DNA from: Pseudomonadales bacterium | GTDB taxonomy: Bacteria; Pseudomonadota; Gammaproteobacteria; Pseudomonadales; Halieaceae | Length of the DNA: 64,000 nucleotides | Assembly: GCA_024234735.1 (NCBI GenBank) | Contig: JACKNV010000007.1 | Location: 110,687 to 174,686, forward strand | Reading direction: 5' to 3' | Shown: in pieces, positions 27,413 through 36,257 of the stretch | Position numbering within the stretch: the stretch's first letter is position 1 | Layout of the letters: each line of letters opens with the position of its first letter | Position numbers and translations under genes: made by a program | The notes under the pieces: generated by a model | What the model was told of the DNA's origin: nothing | Database searches by the model: none | Seen by the model: the letters and a program-made list of their open reading frames with translations, nothing else

Positions 27413-28425
27413 CAGAAGCGGCCCGCGGTATACCAGTTGACGTCCCTGGCATGGCGGTCGACCTGGTCGACCACGTCCAGGGTCAGGGCGAACAGGGCCA
27501 TGCGCACCAACATGCCATTATCGGTCTGGCGAAAGATGGCGAGATTGGGGTTGTCATTGAGATCGTCATCCAGTTCACGGGCATTGTCCCTGGAATCCCG
27601 TGGCAGCGGGTGCATGATGACGGTGTTCGGCTCGCAGTGGTGGGTATAGATACTCTGGTTCAGCCGATAACGCCCCCGGTACAGGTCAGCCTCCGCCAGA
27701 CTGCTGAAACGCTCTTCCTGAATACGGGTGGAATAGACGATGTCCACGCTGGAAATACCCGCTTCCAGGGCGTCGGACTCAAGCACCTGCAGGCCCGCCT
27801 CGCGCATCTCCTGCACGATCTCACCCGGCATGCGCAGCTCCTGGGGCGACACCAGCACCACCTGTACGCCAGTGAAGAGGCACAGCAATTTGCTCAGGGA
27901 GTGCACCGTACGGCCATAGCGCAGGTCGCCAACCATGGCGATGCGCAACCGATCTATGCTGCGTCCGCGGGCGGTCAGTTCGCTGCGGATGGTGTACAGA
28001 TCCAGCAGTGCCTGGCTGGGGTGCTCATTGCTGCCATCGCCGCCATTGATTACCGGCACCCGGCTGGCGGCGGCGAATTCCGCCACCGAACCGGTCGCAG
28101 GGTGACGCATGACAATCACGTCGGAGTAGCCGCTGAGCACCCTGGCGGTATCGTACAGCGACTCACCCTTGGCGATCGCGGAATTCTCGAAGCCGGTGGT
28201 TTCGCGCACCTCCCCGCCCAGCAGGTTGAAGGCACTGCCGAAGCTGACCCGGGTACGGGTGCTGGGCTCGAAAAACATGGAGCCTAGAATGGCCCCGTCC
28301 AGCACCCGGGTGACACGGCGGCGGTGGGCATAGGGCACCATGCGGTCGGCGACCGCGAAGATATGCTCTACGTCGCCGCGCTCGAACTGCTGCACTGAAA
28401 GTATGTGACTACCGGCAAACTGCAA
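27412..28425 (-). CDS. pyrB: Aspartate carbamoyltransferase catalytic subunit
   Basis: The protein is about 337 aa from TTG at 28425, chosen because GGAGAG (28438-28433) lies 7 bases upstream and because the protein then begins LQFAGSHILSVQQF, matching the family start. Carbamoyl-phosphate site SMFFEPSTRTR, aspartate site STRIQEER and HPLPR are present. It catalyses the committed step of pyrimidine synthesis. No pyrI or pyrC-like partner is adjacent. It has its own predicted promoter and a hairpin in the leader. Confidence 0.9.
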   Translation of the reverse strand: MQFAGSHILSVQQFERGDVEHIFAVADRMVPYAHRRRVTRVLDGAILGSMFFEPSTRTRVSFGSAFNLLGGEVRETTGFENSAIAKGESLYDTARVLSGYSDVIVMRHPATGSVAEFAAASRVPVINGGDGSNEHPSQALLDLYTIRSELTARGRSIDRLRIAMVGDLRYGRTVHSLSKLLCLFTGVQVVLVSPQELRMPGEIVQEMREAGLQVLESDALEAGISSVDIVYSTRIQEERFSSLAEADLYRGRYRLNQSIYTHHCEPNTVIMHPLPRDSRDNARELDDDLNDNPNLAIFRQTDNGMLVRMALFALTLDVVDQVDRHARDVNWYTAGRF

Positions 28426-28455
28426 GGGATGGCTCTCCAGGAAGTTGACCCAGGA

Positions 28456-28477
28456 CAGGCAGGGTTGGCCCTGCCTG
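28456..28477 (-). promoter_or_regulatory. Perfect 9-bp hairpin in the pyrB 5' leader
   Basis: CAGGCAGGG (28456-28464) and CCCTGCCTG (28469-28477) flank a 4-base loop. It begins at or next to the predicted transcription start, 30 bases before the pyrB TTG, so the transcript would start with a stable 5' hairpin. It could affect mRNA stability or initiation; no U-run follows. Confidence 0.55.
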
Positions 28478-28482
28478 CGGCC

Positions 28483-28511
28483 ATTATACGGGGAGGCCCT
28501 GCTCCTGCCCA
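28483..28511 (-). promoter_or_regulatory. Sigma-70 promoter of pyrB
   Basis: On the minus strand, TGGGCA (28511-28506) is followed after 17 bases by a perfect TATAAT (28488-28483). An imperfect inverted repeat (28499-28526) overlaps the -35 region just after the sbcB stop and may end sbcB transcription. Confidence 0.6.
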
Positions 28512-28542
28512 TGGGCGCAGGGGCAGAATCCACCGGTCGCGG

Positions 28543-29991
28543 TCAGGCCAGCAGCTGATCGCCGTAGTCCTGCAACTCCGCCAACAGGCTCCGCCGCTCC
28601 GCGCTTAAGGTGCCAGAGGCCAACATGTGCTCGATCAGCTCGAGGTACTGCTCCATACAGATACTGGCACCGGCCTCGGGCTCGGTGAGGCGCTGAAAAC
28701 GGAACGCTTCCCAGCGGGCCCGCTCCTCGACGGAGAGGCATTGCGGGAAATTGCGGGCACGGTAGCGAAACAGCATCTCCGGGAGGCGCTGGTCCTCGAA
28801 CACGAAGCTGGCCGAGGCCAACTCGTCTGGACTGCTGGCGCGGACCGCGTCCATCGCCCGCCGGTCGCTGTCGGAAAAGAATCCACCACTGTAAAGCATG
28901 CGGTCCGGATCGGTCACCGGTTCGAAACTGCGGCCACTGTAGATGGCCTGGACTTTAGCCTCCAGGCCCGCGGTGTCGCGCTCGCGAAAGGCGCGCAGCG
29001 CGGCGAGGTGCGCTCGACAGCGCTGGCCGCTGATGCCCAGGCGCTCGGCAGTGGCCGGATCTGCCATTTTCGCGGTCACCAGTACCGGGCAGCGATTGAC
29101 ATGCACCGACTTCAGGCCCGGGCGCTGGCTACCCTCGGGCAGGGCGCTGGCCGGGCTGAACAGCAACTCCCCCAACTGCTGGGGCGCCAGTTCGAGCAGC
29201 GGCGCCGGATCGCAGTCCAGGTCGAAACAGATGACTTCATTGCCGTTCACCGGGTGCATCGCCAGGGGCACGATCAGGGCGATGTTGTGGCGCTGCGCCC
29301 CGAACATACCCGAAACGTGCAACACCGGCTTCATGTGTTCCAGGTCCAGCATGGCCCGCGCGGAGCGCTTGTCGCGATGCCGCAACACGTAGTCATACAG
29401 GCGCGGCTGGCGCTGCCTGATCAGGCGCGCCAGGGCAATGGTGGCGCGCACGTCGGACAGGGCGTCGTGGGCCGCTTCATGGGCGATGTCGTTCGCCGCC
29501 GTCAGGTCCTCCAGCCTGAAGCTGGGCAGGCCGTCTTCTCGCAGCGGCCAGTGGACACCCTCCGGGCGCAGGGCCTGGGCAGTGCGGACCAGATCGATGA
29601 TATCCCAGCGTGAATTGCCATTCTGCCACTCGCGGGCATAGGGATCGTAGAAATTGCGGTACAGGGTATAGCGGGTCACCTCGTCATCGAAGCGCAGGGA
29701 GTTATAGCCGACCCCACAGGTATTGGGCCGCGCCAGCTCCTCGTGGATGCGACCGATGAACTCGCACTCAGGAATCCCCTCCGCCAGCGCGCGCAATGGG
29801 CTGATACCGGTGACCAGGCACGCCTCGGGATGGGGCAGGCAATCTCCGGCGGGACGGGAAAATACCACCAGGGGCTCGCCGACCGGGTTGAGATCCCGGT
29901 CGGTGCGCAGCCCGGCGAACTGCACCGGACGGTCTCGCGAGGGGTCGGCGCCGAATGTCTCGTAGTCGTGCCAGTAAAACGTGTCAGGCAA
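28543..29991 (-). CDS. sbcB: Exodeoxyribonuclease I
   Basis: The protein is 482 aa, close to E. coli ExoI (475). The DEDD exonuclease motif I is FYWHDYETFG (Asp9, Glu11). Motif III is the HDALSDVRAT segment. The SH3-like and helical extension domains follow. It degrades single-stranded DNA 3' to 5' and acts in recombination and mismatch repair. It overlaps the end of the fumarase gene by 8 bases. Confidence 0.96.
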   Translation of the reverse strand: MPDTFYWHDYETFGADPSRDRPVQFAGLRTDRDLNPVGEPLVVFSRPAGDCLPHPEACLVTGISPLRALAEGIPECEFIGRIHEELARPNTCGVGYNSLRFDDEVTRYTLYRNFYDPYAREWQNGNSRWDIIDLVRTAQALRPEGVHWPLREDGLPSFRLEDLTAANDIAHEAAHDALSDVRATIALARLIRQRQPRLYDYVLRHRDKRSARAMLDLEHMKPVLHVSGMFGAQRHNIALIVPLAMHPVNGNEVICFDLDCDPAPLLELAPQQLGELLFSPASALPEGSQRPGLKSVHVNRCPVLVTAKMADPATAERLGISGQRCRAHLAALRAFRERDTAGLEAKVQAIYSGRSFEPVTDPDRMLYSGGFFSDSDRRAMDAVRASSPDELASASFVFEDQRLPEMLFRYRARNFPQCLSVEERARWEAFRFQRLTEPEAGASICMEQYLELIEHMLASGTLSAERRSLLAELQDYGDQLLA

Positions 29992-31510
29992 CGCTGATCG
30001 CCTGCTCTTCTATTTTCGCCCGCCAGATTTTCGGGCCGGTTTCATGTACCGAAACGCCCCGGGTATCCACGGCGACCGTTACCGGCATGTCCTTCACCTC
30101 GAATTCATAAATGGCTTCCATGCCCAGTTCCTCGAAGGCGACCACTCGCGCGGAAGTGATGGCCTTGGAGACGAGATAGGCCGCGCCGCCGACGGCCATC
30201 AGGTATACGGCCTTGTGCTTCCTGATCGCCTCGACGCCTGCGGGCCCTCTCTCGGCCTTGCCTATCATCCCCAGCAGGCCGGTGTGTTCGAGAATGAAAT
30301 CGGTGAACTTGTCCATGCGGGTAGCGGTGGTGGGTCCGGCCGGGCCCATCACCTCGTCCCGCACCGGGTCGACCGGGCCGACGTAGTAGATGAACCGCCC
30401 CCGGAGATCCACCTGGGGCGGCAGCCCCTCACCGCTCTCGATAAGTTCCTTCATTTTCTTGTGGGCGGCGTCGCGCCCGGTAAGCATCTTGCCGGAAAGC
30501 AGCAGGGTGTCGCCGGGCTGCCAGGTGGCCACATCATCCGCCGTGACCTTATCCAGATCCACCCGGCGCACCTGCTCGCTGACTTCCCGGGTGATTTGCG
30601 GCCAGTCGCTGATATCCGGCGGCGTCTGCAGGGCGGGGCCCGAACCATCGAGGACGAAATGGGCGTGACGCGTTGCCGCGCAGTTGGGAATCATGGCCAC
30701 CGGCAGGGAGGCGGCATGGGTGGGATAGTCGCGGATCTTGACGTCGAGCACGGTGGTGAGCCCACCCAGGCCCTGGGCGCCTATGCCCAGTTTGTTGACC
30801 GCGTCCATGATCTCCAGGCGCAGTTCCTCCGCGCGGTTGGCCGGGCCGCGCTCGCGCAGTTCGTGTATATCGATAGGGTCCATCAATGCTTCCTTGGCCA
30901 GCACCGCCGCTTTCTCGGCGGTGCCGCCTATGCCGATTCCCAGCATGCCCGGCGGGCACCAGCCGGCGCCCATGGTGGGGACGGTTTTCACCACCCAGTC
31001 GACGATGCTGTCGGAGGGGTTGAGCATGGCCAGCTTGGACTTGTTTTCGGAACCGCCGCCCTTGGCCGCCACCTGCACGTCCACGGTATTGCCGGGCACG
31101 ACCTCCATGTGAATAACCGCCGGGGTATTATCCCGGGTATTTTTCCGGGCGCCGGCCGGGTCCGCGAGTATGGAGGCACGCAGCACATTGTCGGGATGGG
31201 TATAGGCCCGCCGCACCCCCTCGTTGACCATGTCCGCGACCGACAGGGTGGCATCCCACTGAATGTCCATGCCAATCTTGAGGAAAACCGTGACGATACC
31301 GGTATCCTGGCAGATCGGCCGGTGCCCCTCGGCACACATGCGCGAGTTGATCAGGATCTGCCCCATGGCATCCTTCGCCGCCGGATTCTGTTCCTTCTGG
31401 TACGCCTCGTGCACGGCCTGCACGAAGTCCACCGGATGGTAGTAGGAAATGAACTGGAGGGCGTCGGCGACGCTGTCGATGAAATCGTCCTGGCGAATAA
31501 CGGTGGTCAT
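29984..31510 (-). CDS. fumA: Class I (iron-sulfur) fumarate hydratase
   Basis: The protein is 508 aa. Three cysteines in family positions, C67 (RPICQDTG), C185 (GAGWCPPG) and C277 (IPNCAATRH), should hold the [4Fe-4S] cluster. N-terminal alpha and C-terminal beta domains are fused, as in FumA/FumB. It interconverts fumarate and malate in the TCA cycle. Such enzymes are oxidant sensitive; sodB is 985 bases away on the other strand. The gene letter is by convention only. Confidence 0.93.
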   Translation of the reverse strand: MTTVIRQDDFIDSVADALQFISYYHPVDFVQAVHEAYQKEQNPAAKDAMGQILINSRMCAEGHRPICQDTGIVTVFLKIGMDIQWDATLSVADMVNEGVRRAYTHPDNVLRASILADPAGARKNTRDNTPAVIHMEVVPGNTVDVQVAAKGGGSENKSKLAMLNPSDSIVDWVVKTVPTMGAGWCPPGMLGIGIGGTAEKAAVLAKEALMDPIDIHELRERGPANRAEELRLEIMDAVNKLGIGAQGLGGLTTVLDVKIRDYPTHAASLPVAMIPNCAATRHAHFVLDGSGPALQTPPDISDWPQITREVSEQVRRVDLDKVTADDVATWQPGDTLLLSGKMLTGRDAAHKKMKELIESGEGLPPQVDLRGRFIYYVGPVDPVRDEVMGPAGPTTATRMDKFTDFILEHTGLLGMIGKAERGPAGVEAIRKHKAVYLMAVGGAAYLVSKAITSARVVAFEELGMEAIYEFEVKDMPVTVAVDTRGVSVHETGPKIWRAKIEEQAISVA

Positions 31511-31519
31511 GCTAACTCC

Positions 31520-32296
31520 TCAAGGCGTGGCGGGGGTGGTGGTTTGGGCACGCAGCGCGGCCTGCAATTCGACGATATTGGCGTTGACCTGCTTGCGGAA
31601 AGTATTGATCGACTGGATCCACTCCTCATTGCCCTGGACACGCTTGTTGAGCTTCGCCAGGTCCAGGTTGACGCGGTTGATGCTGTCCGCCACCCGCTCT
31701 ACTTCCGCCTGGTTGGCTTTGCCGCTGGCGACGATTCGATCGAGTTCCGCGGCGACGCCCTTCAGCCTGGCGAGTTCCGCCGAGGCGTCCTTGGCCTGTT
31801 TTTCCAGCGCCGTGACCGAGGCTGCCGAAGCGGTGATCTTCTTGCCCTGGATGGCGTTGTCGTTCTCCAGTTTGGTCAGCCGGTCGCTGGCCTGCTTCCA
31901 GACATTGTCCCAGAGCTTGCGCACTTCCGACTCCAGTTCACGGATCTTGCTAGCCTGCACCTGCGCATTCTGGTTCATACCCTCGTCGGTATCGGACAGC
32001 CGGGCCTCCAGGTCCTGGATTCGCTGCGCATAGTCATCGGCCTGGACCCGGTTCGCCTCCAGCGCCTGCTGCAATTGCCACGCCCAGGCGCAGGCGACCC
32101 CGGCCACGACCAGCGCGACAGTCAACAGCAAGCGCGCCAGGGGGCCAACCCCGGATCCGCTCGCACCACGCGGGCTCGCAGAGGCCTTCTTGGCACCCGC
32201 TTTCTTGGCGCCCCGCCCACCGGCTGCCGGCCGGGGAGTAATCGGGTCACGGGTCGGCACGATAGAGGGAATATGGTCTAGATCGTCGTTGGACAT
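31520..32296 (-). CDS. Membrane-anchored coiled-coil protein of unknown function
   Basis: The protein is 258 aa from the ATG at 32296 (MSNDDLDHIP); an upstream TTG in frame is less likely. A basic Lys/Ala-rich cytoplasmic N-terminus (about 30-45) precedes one transmembrane segment (LARLLLTVALVVAGVACAWAW). After it comes a long heptad-rich coiled coil to about 240. I do not recognise a named family. It lies 9 bases upstream of the fumarase start, so it may be co-transcribed with it. Confidence 0.75.
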   Translation of the reverse strand: MSNDDLDHIPSIVPTRDPITPRPAAGGRGAKKAGAKKASASPRGASGSGVGPLARLLLTVALVVAGVACAWAWQLQQALEANRVQADDYAQRIQDLEARLSDTDEGMNQNAQVQASKIRELESEVRKLWDNVWKQASDRLTKLENDNAIQGKKITASAASVTALEKQAKDASAELARLKGVAAELDRIVASGKANQAEVERVADSINRVNLDLAKLNKRVQGNEEWIQSINTFRKQVNANIVELQAALRAQTTTPATP

Positions 32297-32372
32297 GGGC
32301 TGAACCCCTGTTAGCGCCAAAGGCGCCGATTATACATAGCGTCCGCCCCGGCAGAAAGAAGCGCCGCCGTGG

Positions 32373-32402
32373 TGTACACTGGCACCCGCAGCTTGTTATG
32401 CT
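32373..32402 (+). promoter_or_regulatory. Weak candidate promoter of sodB
   Basis: TGTACA (32373-32378), an 18-base spacer and TATGCT (32397-32402) are each 4/6 to consensus. The leader would be about 85 bases. No clear Fur box was seen. Confidence 0.3.
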
Positions 32403-32495
32403 GCCTTATTGCGTACCGCCCACTGCACAGGAGTGCGCCAGGCTCAACGGACGCACTTCACGATCAACCCCAACTCCATAGTGAGGATGATTATT

Positions 32496-33077
32496 ATGGC
32501 TTTTGAATTACCCGCCCTGCCCTATGCGCAGGATGCCCTGGAACCTCATATCTCCGCCGAGACTCTGGAATACCACCACGGCAAGCACCACAAAACCTAC
32601 GTGGACAAACTCAACGGTCTGGTCGAGGGCACCGACCTGGCAAGCAAGAGCCTGGAGGAAGTGGTCAAAACCTCCGATGGTGGCGTATTCAACAACGCCG
32701 CGCAGATCTGGAACCACACTTTCTACTGGAACTGCCTGAGCCCCAATGGCGGCGGCGACGCCAGCGGTGCAGTCGGCGAGGCCATCAATGCCGCCTTCGG
32801 CTCCTTCGATGCCTTCAAGGAGGCGTTCACCAACAGTGCCATCGGCAACTTCGGCTCCGGCTGGACCTGGCTGGTCAAGAAGGGCGACGGCAGCGTGGCG
32901 ATCGTCAACACCAGCAACGCGGGTACCCCGCTGACCGACAGCAGTGTTACCCCGCTGCTGACAGTGGACGTGTGGGAGCACGCCTACTACATCGACTACC
33001 GCAACGCGCGCCCCAAGTACATGGACGCCTTCTGGGCCCTGGTCAACTGGGATTTCGTCAACGCCAACTTCGGCTGA
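32496..33077 (+). CDS. sodB: Iron superoxide dismutase
   Basis: The protein is 193 aa from the ATG at 32496 with GAGG 9 bases upstream. Metal ligands H27, H74, D158 and H162 are in place (EYHHGKHH, IWNHTFYWN, DVWEHAYY). Gln70 in AAQIWNH is the position typical of Fe rather than Mn enzymes. It removes superoxide in the cytoplasm. A strong terminator follows. Confidence 0.96.
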   Translation: MAFELPALPYAQDALEPHISAETLEYHHGKHHKTYVDKLNGLVEGTDLASKSLEEVVKTSDGGVFNNAAQIWNHTFYWNCLSPNGGGDASGAVGEAINAAFGSFDAFKEAFTNSAIGNFGSGWTWLVKKGDGSVAIVNTSNAGTPLTDSSVTPLLTVDVWEHAYYIDYRNARPKYMDAFWALVNWDFVNANFG

Positions 33078-33095
33078 GCGCACGCCCTCCCCGAG

Positions 33096-33122
33096 AACCC
33101 CGGATCATCCGGGGTTTTTTTT
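33096..33122 (+). terminator. Intrinsic terminator of sodB
   Basis: AACCCCGGA and TCCGGGGTT form a 9-bp stem around a 3-base loop, followed by eight T residues (33115-33122). Confidence 0.92.
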
Positions 33123-33136
33123 GCCTTCCGGAAGAC

Positions 33137-33162
33137 AAAAAAAACCCGGCCGAAGCCGGGTT
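33137..33162 (-). terminator. Intrinsic terminator of groESL
   Basis: On the minus strand, AACCCGGC, a TTCG tetraloop and GCCGGGTT are followed by a T-run (33144-33137). It stands back to back with the sodB terminator. Confidence 0.92.
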
Positions 33163-33183
33163 TATGGCAGATGGCGGGCCGGC

Positions 33184-34836
<1,653 letters not shown>

Positions 34837-34890
34837 GATCAGATTCCTTTATTTACCAATTCGATTGATTTGTGAGGGAGCAGCTGCGAG

Positions 34891-35181
34891 TTACTCGACC
34901 ACCGCGTAGATTTCGCTCTCGCCCATGATGATCAGCTCTTCACCATCGACCTCGATGGTGTTGCTGCCGGCATACTGACCGAACACCACTTTGTCGCCGA
35001 CCTTCACTGCCAGCGGGCGCACTTCGCCGTTGTCCAGCACCTTCCCGTCGCCAACAGCCACGATCTCACCCTGATTGGGCTTTTCCTTGGCAGAGCCCGG
35101 CAACACGATGCCGCCAGCGGTAGTTTCTTCCTCTTCCTTGCGACGAACGACGACACGGTCGTACAGCGGACGGATTTTCAT
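34891..35181 (-). CDS. groS: Co-chaperonin GroES
   Basis: The protein is 96 aa (MKIRPLYDRVVVRRKEEEE). The mobile loop ETTAGGIVLPGSAKEKP is present. It caps the GroEL ring. AGGAGA lies upstream of the ATG. The first codon is 56 bases downstream of the sigma-32 -10 box. Confidence 0.98.
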   Translation of the reverse strand: MKIRPLYDRVVVRRKEEEETTAGGIVLPGSAKEKPNQGEIVAVGDGKVLDNGEVRPLAVKVGDKVVFGQYAGSNTIEVDGEELIIMGESEIYAVVE

Positions 35182-35237
35182 CTGTAGTAGTCTCCTGGTA
35201 ACAATGTTATGAACACCCTCGCGGGGCTAGCCTGATC

Positions 35238-35265
35238 TATTGGGGCTGCTATTTTGCTTTTCAAG
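35238..35265 (-). promoter_or_regulatory. Sigma-32 promoter of groESL
   Basis: On the minus strand, CTTGAAA (35265-35259) is followed after 13 bases by CCCCAATA (35245-35238), nearly the full RpoH consensus. It sits 6 bases downstream of the CIRCE element. Confidence 0.85.
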
Positions 35266-35271
35266 CCCCGC

Positions 35272-35298
35272 TTAGCACTCTTTTTGAGAGAGTGCTAA
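35272..35298 (-). promoter_or_regulatory. CIRCE operator (HrcA site) upstream of groES
   Basis: TTAGCACTC-N9-GAGTGCTAA is perfect in both 9-base arms (35298-35290 and 35280-35272 on the minus strand). CIRCE is the binding site of the HrcA repressor, which releases at heat shock. Its upstream end shares a base with the -10 box of the sigma-70 promoter, the classical placement at the transcription start. hrcA itself is not in the window. Confidence 0.93.
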
Positions 35299-35325
35299 TT
35301 CTAGGCCGGACGCGGCCGCTGTCAA
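35298..35325 (-). promoter_or_regulatory. Sigma-70 promoter of groESL, overlapping CIRCE
   Basis: On the minus strand, a perfect TTGACA (35325-35320) is followed after 16 bases by TAGAAT (35303-35298). An AT-rich tract lies further upstream (about 35350-35390). Confidence 0.8.
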
Positions 35326-35390
35326 GCCGACCAGGAGAGCGTGCCGGAAGTTATGGAAGTATAATATTTTACTTATTTTTCAATATGTTA

Positions 35391-35813
35391 CTAGGATTTG
35401 TCGTCATCGATCCGGGAGTATTGACCCTCTATCGTCACGTGACTGGAGGCGTCCCGCTGCGGGGCGTAGGGCTGCGGCGGCGGGCCGAAGATCCAGTTGC
35501 GCAGGCGGCGCCGCAGTGGGCCTATCATGACCACCAGGGCGGCGGCATCGGAAATCATGCCCGGTACCATCAGCAGCAGGCCGGCGAGCCCCATGGCCAT
35601 GTCGTCCAGCAGCAGCTGGGGCCCGACGATGCGGCCCTCCTGGCTCTCCCGCAAGCGCTCGAACATGCCCTGCCCCTGGCGCTGCAGGATAGCCATGCCC
35701 AGGACGAAGGTCAGCAGCACGTATCCCAGGGCCGTGAGGGCGCTGGTTTCGATGCCCAGCTGAATAAGGGTGAGCAGCTCCAGCCAGGGGAGCAGGAAGA
35801 CGAGTAATCGCAT
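35391..35813 (-). CDS. fxsA: FxsA family inner-membrane protein
   Basis: The protein is 140 aa from the ATG at 35813, with GGAG 7 bases upstream. Two hydrophobic stretches near the N-terminus (LVFLLPWLELLTLIQLGIE and the following segment) and one near residue 75-95 (MAMGLAGLLLMVPGMISDAA) match FxsA. In E. coli FxsA overproduction relieves F-plasmid exclusion of phage T7; its normal job is unclear. It lies upstream of groES, as in E. coli. Confidence 0.9.
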   Translation of the reverse strand: MRLLVFLLPWLELLTLIQLGIETSALTALGYVLLTFVLGMAILQRQGQGMFERLRESQEGRIVGPQLLLDDMAMGLAGLLLMVPGMISDAAALVVMIGPLRRRLRNWIFGPPPQPYAPQRDASSHVTIEGQYSRIDDDKS

Positions 35814-35933
35814 GAAAATTCTCCGTAACGGAAAGTATGGGGGCAAGCCCGCCGATTGCAAGCCGGCCGGCGCGCCTTTGCCCGCTGGCCGCCCGGTGAT
35901 AGACTCGCCCCACGTTCGCAGCCGCAACGCGCC

Positions 35934-36257
35934 ATGACCACCAAGCACAACGATCTCGACCAGCGTATCTGGCAGGTGATCATGCTGATCCCACCCGGCA
36001 AGGTCAGTACCTATGGCGATGTCGCGTGCATGGCCGGCCTGCCGGGCGCCGCCCGGCGCGTGGGGCGGGCACTGCGGGGGCTGCCCGAAGACACCCTGCT
36101 TCCCTGGCACCGGGTGGTCAACGCCCAGGGAAGGATCGTGGTACCCGGCGGGTCCGGGGCGCGCACCGAACAACGGACAAGACTGGAGAGCGAGGGCATA
36201 CAGTTCCGCTCCGATCTCGGGGTAAGCCTGCGCAAGTATCGCTGGCGGCCGGGATGA
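35934..36257 (+). CDS. atl: Alkyltransferase-like DNA repair protein (ATL)
   Basis: The protein is 107 aa. It has the O6-methylguanine methyltransferase DNA-binding fold (IPPGKVSTYGDVACMAG, then RRVGRALRG). The active-site motif is PWHRVV, with Trp58 where the methyl-accepting Cys of Ogt/MGMT would be. ATL proteins bind alkylated guanines and pass them to nucleotide excision repair without repairing them. Its stop overlaps the start of the next gene (ATGA). Confidence 0.9.
   Translation: MTTKHNDLDQRIWQVIMLIPPGKVSTYGDVACMAGLPGAARRVGRALRGLPEDTLLPWHRVVNAQGRIVVPGGSGARTEQRTRLESEGIQFRSDLGVSLRKYRWRPG

Noticed and set aside
24734..27649. Open frame of about 970 codons on the plus strand opposite ribF, murJ and nudF
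   Set aside because: It crosses three conserved minus-strand genes and has a low-complexity Gln/Gly/His composition; a shadow frame.
29981..32281. Open frame of about 766 codons opposite the fumarase gene
   Set aside because: Antisense to fumA and the coiled-coil gene; no family features.
32377..32400. TGGCAC upstream of sodB as a possible sigma-54 promoter
   Set aside because: The matching TTGC element is absent at the required five-base distance.
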